The notes beneath the pieces were generated by a model. It was not told where the DNA came from and made no database searches. It saw only the letters and a program-made list of their open reading frames with translations. DNA of 41,985 bases. Origin: CAZFOB01 sp964520325 (GTDB lineage Bacteria > Actinomycetota > JAICYB01). The stretch covers positions 1 through 41,985 of the forward strand of contig CAZFOB010000026.1 in the NCBI GenBank assembly GCA_964520325.1, given 5' to 3'. Both the position numbers and the translations under genes were made by a program. Below are positions 40,880 to 41,985 of the stretch, piece after piece; within the stretch, counting starts at the first letter, position 1, and each line of letters starts with the position of its first letter.

Positions 40880-41694
40880 GCCGCGGCCCGGCCCCGAAGC
40901 ACGCGCAGGTCACCGGAGACCGTTTTCACCCACAGCCGCGCACCGCCCGTCCCGATCGTCTCGGAGATGTTCCTACGGCCGGGCTTGGCGTTCCAGTGCA
41001 AACCGAAATCGGTGACGAGACTTCCCGACACCGATGTGGCGTCGACGCTGACGTTGGGCTCGGTCGTGGTGCGTACGGCAACATCGCCGGACACTGTCGA
41101 CACGTCGTAGGTACCCGTCGGGTCGAGGTCGAGGTCGAGGAGCACGTCGCCGGACACCGACTTCGCGTCGACCCACCGGCACGCACCGTCGACGATCGTG
41201 ATGTCTCCGGAAACGGATTTGAGCTTGAGTCCCGCTGCGATGTCCTTGGCCTCGATGTCCCCCGAGACCGTCATCACGCTCACTTCGTTCTTGAGGGACA
41301 ACAGCGTGATGTCGCCGGACACCGTCTTGATCTTCGAACCACCGTCGAATCCGGACGCAACGACGTCGGCCGAGACCGTCGTCAATTCGATCTCGGCGCC
41401 CGGCGGAGCGGTGATGGCCACCGTGCAGCGGTGACGACGATTCTCGGTGACCAACTTGAAGAACCGGCCGATCGGCGCAAGATCCGGCTCGGGCTGCGTG
41501 ACGAAGAGCGTCCCGTTTGAGAGCTCCACCGTCACGTCGGCTCCGCCTTCACGGCGAACGTCGATGTGCGCTACCGATCCCGCCGTCACGGTCACCTCAC
41601 CGGCGACGACCCGGACGACGACCCGATCGACATCGCTCAAGTCGATTGAAAGCTCGTCCTCGACCTTCCAGAGTTCCTTCGGCCCGCGGCTCAT
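40876..41694 (-). CDS. DUF4097-family beta-helix protein (putative adhesin-like)
   Basis: A 272-residue protein built from about eight short repeats of the form [TS]VSGD[IVL] separated by 15-25 residues (KTVSGDITLLS, MTVSGDIEAK, KSVSGDITIVD, KSVSGDVLLD, STVSGDVAVRT, KTVSGDLRVLR). This is the DUF4097 pattern of a right-handed parallel beta-helix. No signal peptide is seen. Function unknown. The ATG at 41694 has GGAGGAGG upstream. It is the first gene of an operon with a PadR regulator, as is often seen for DUF4097 proteins. Confidence 0.88.
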   Translation of the reverse strand: MSRGPKELWKVEDELSIDLSDVDRVVVRVVAGEVTVTAGSVAHIDVRREGGADVTVELSNGTLFVTQPEPDLAPIGRFFKLVTENRRHRCTVAITAPPGAEIELTTVSADVVASGFDGGSKIKTVSGDITLLSLKNEVSVMTVSGDIEAKDIAAGLKLKSVSGDITIVDGACRWVDAKSVSGDVLLDLDLDPTGTYDVSTVSGDVAVRTTTEPNVSVDATSVSGSLVTDFGLHWNAKPGRRNISETIGTGGARLWVKTVSGDLRVLRGRAAA

Positions 41695-41717
41695 GGCGTC
41701 CCTCCTCCGTGGATGAG

Positions 41718-41766
41718 GAGTCACGATATATCGCGTCTTTCGGCCGAGTCAAGATATATCGCGTCT
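41718..41766 (-). promoter_or_regulatory. Duplicated operator and promoter of the DUF4097-PadR operon
   Basis: A 21-bp sequence is repeated once with one mismatch at 41718-41738 and 41746-41766 (28-bp period); its core GATATATCGCGTCT is exact, and the first copy holds the palindrome CGATATATCG. On the minus strand TTGACT (41752-41747) and TATATC in the first copy are 16 bp apart, forming a promoter that both repeats overlap. Confidence 0.65.
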
Positions 41767-41824
41767 CCCCGGTCCTTTCCCCATCACCTCGTCCACCCGT
41801 CGGACGAGATCATCGGGCGCTTTT

Positions 41825-41985
41825 ATGGCATGGGGCGAGCTCGACGTCCTCAACCATCAGCAGATCATCTGGGTGAAGACGTCGATCCTTCACGGTTACG
41901 CCTACTACCCCTGGCAGCACGAGCCCTGATTGATGGGCTGGCAGAAGGGCCACAAACCGAAGCACGACGGGAAGAACAGCGCCGA
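41825..41985 (+). pseudogene. Remnant of a phage-type DNA methylase with in-frame TGA
   Basis: The plus-strand frame reads MAWGELDVLNHQQIIWVK, then a HGYAYYPWQHEP segment, a TGA (41927-41929), and in the same frame LMGWQKGHKPKHDGKNS up to the window edge. The pattern QQIIWVK ... YxWQHEPC-x-x-GW-x-KG is that of phage and plasmid DNA modification methylases, in which the residue after HEP is Cys. The TGA thus replaces a conserved Cys codon. Upstream in frame there is no further methylase sequence, so the N-terminal catalytic half is missing. Probably a decayed fragment. Confidence 0.5.

Noticed and set aside
41718..41766. CRISPR-like repeats
   Set aside because: Only two copies with a 7-bp gap, located at a promoter; this is an operator, not an array.

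Overview
The window is GC-rich, densely coding and probably chromosomal. It most likely comes from a member of the Actinomycetota, possibly a deep-branching or uncultured one. The evidence is a PASTA-domain Ser/Thr kinase, a WS/DGAT wax-ester synthase, a mycothiol-type maleylpyruvate isomerase relative, several acyl-CoA carboxylase subunits and fatty-acyl-AMP ligase chemistry, and very frequent leaderless starts. At least nine genes have a TANNNT-like -10 hexamer exactly 6 nt before the start codon, and three more have one at 7 nt. I used this signature to choose several starts. No rRNA, intact tRNA, insertion sequence or CRISPR array is visible.

Layout. 1-3824 (minus): an acyl-CoA carboxylase cluster (biotin carboxylase cut by the window edge, SnoaL-like protein, carboxyltransferase, DCC thiol oxidoreductase) and a cupin. 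3825-5192: a decayed VapC fragment, an intact VapBC module and a DUF402 protein. 5215-9967: a 4CL-like CoA ligase, an S9 peptidase and a divergent GH172 protein that share a palindromic promoter. 10012-14721: a compact run of PASTA kinase, lipoprotein, fatty-acyl-AMP ligase and cupredoxin. 14718-19054 (minus): ABC1 kinase, WS/DGAT and a plant-like long ketol-acid reductoisomerase. 19241-21728: a TetR regulator divergent from a polytopic membrane protein.

21729-23151 is an accessory scar. It holds a tRNA 3'-end-like fragment, a second VapBC pair and the C-terminal remnant of an AHSA1/SRPBCC gene. 23152-27325: AAC(3)-like acetyltransferase divergent from a MerR-glyoxalase fusion with a textbook MerR promoter, a VOC protein divergent from a WYL regulator, a PepSY protein behind three 11-bp-spaced CTCATC repeats, and a maleylpyruvate isomerase-like protein. 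27336-30852: two translationally coupled phytanoyl-CoA dioxygenases, divergent from an unusual biotinyl-carboxyltransferase fusion. 30859-33735: a lipoprotein, a GNAT enzyme, and an ECF sigma factor coupled to an O6-methylguanine-DNA methyltransferase.

33838-39252: a membrane-anchored Pro/Thr-rich protein, then a leader with two mutually exclusive hairpins and a T-tract, then glutamate synthase large subunit without gltD beside it. 39281-40116: an XRE-nucleotidyltransferase pair that looks like a toxin-antitoxin module. 40166-41766 (minus): a DUF4097 protein and a PadR regulator behind a duplicated operator. The last 160 bases carry a remnant of a phage-type DNA methylase with an in-frame TGA where relatives have Cys.

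Taken together, the metabolic theme is acyl-CoA and lipid chemistry (carboxylases, acyl activation, wax-ester synthesis, alpha-hydroxylation) plus nitrogen and branched-chain amino-acid assembly. It is interspersed with small stress and defence modules. All functions are inferred from sequence pattern recognition; no database search was run.
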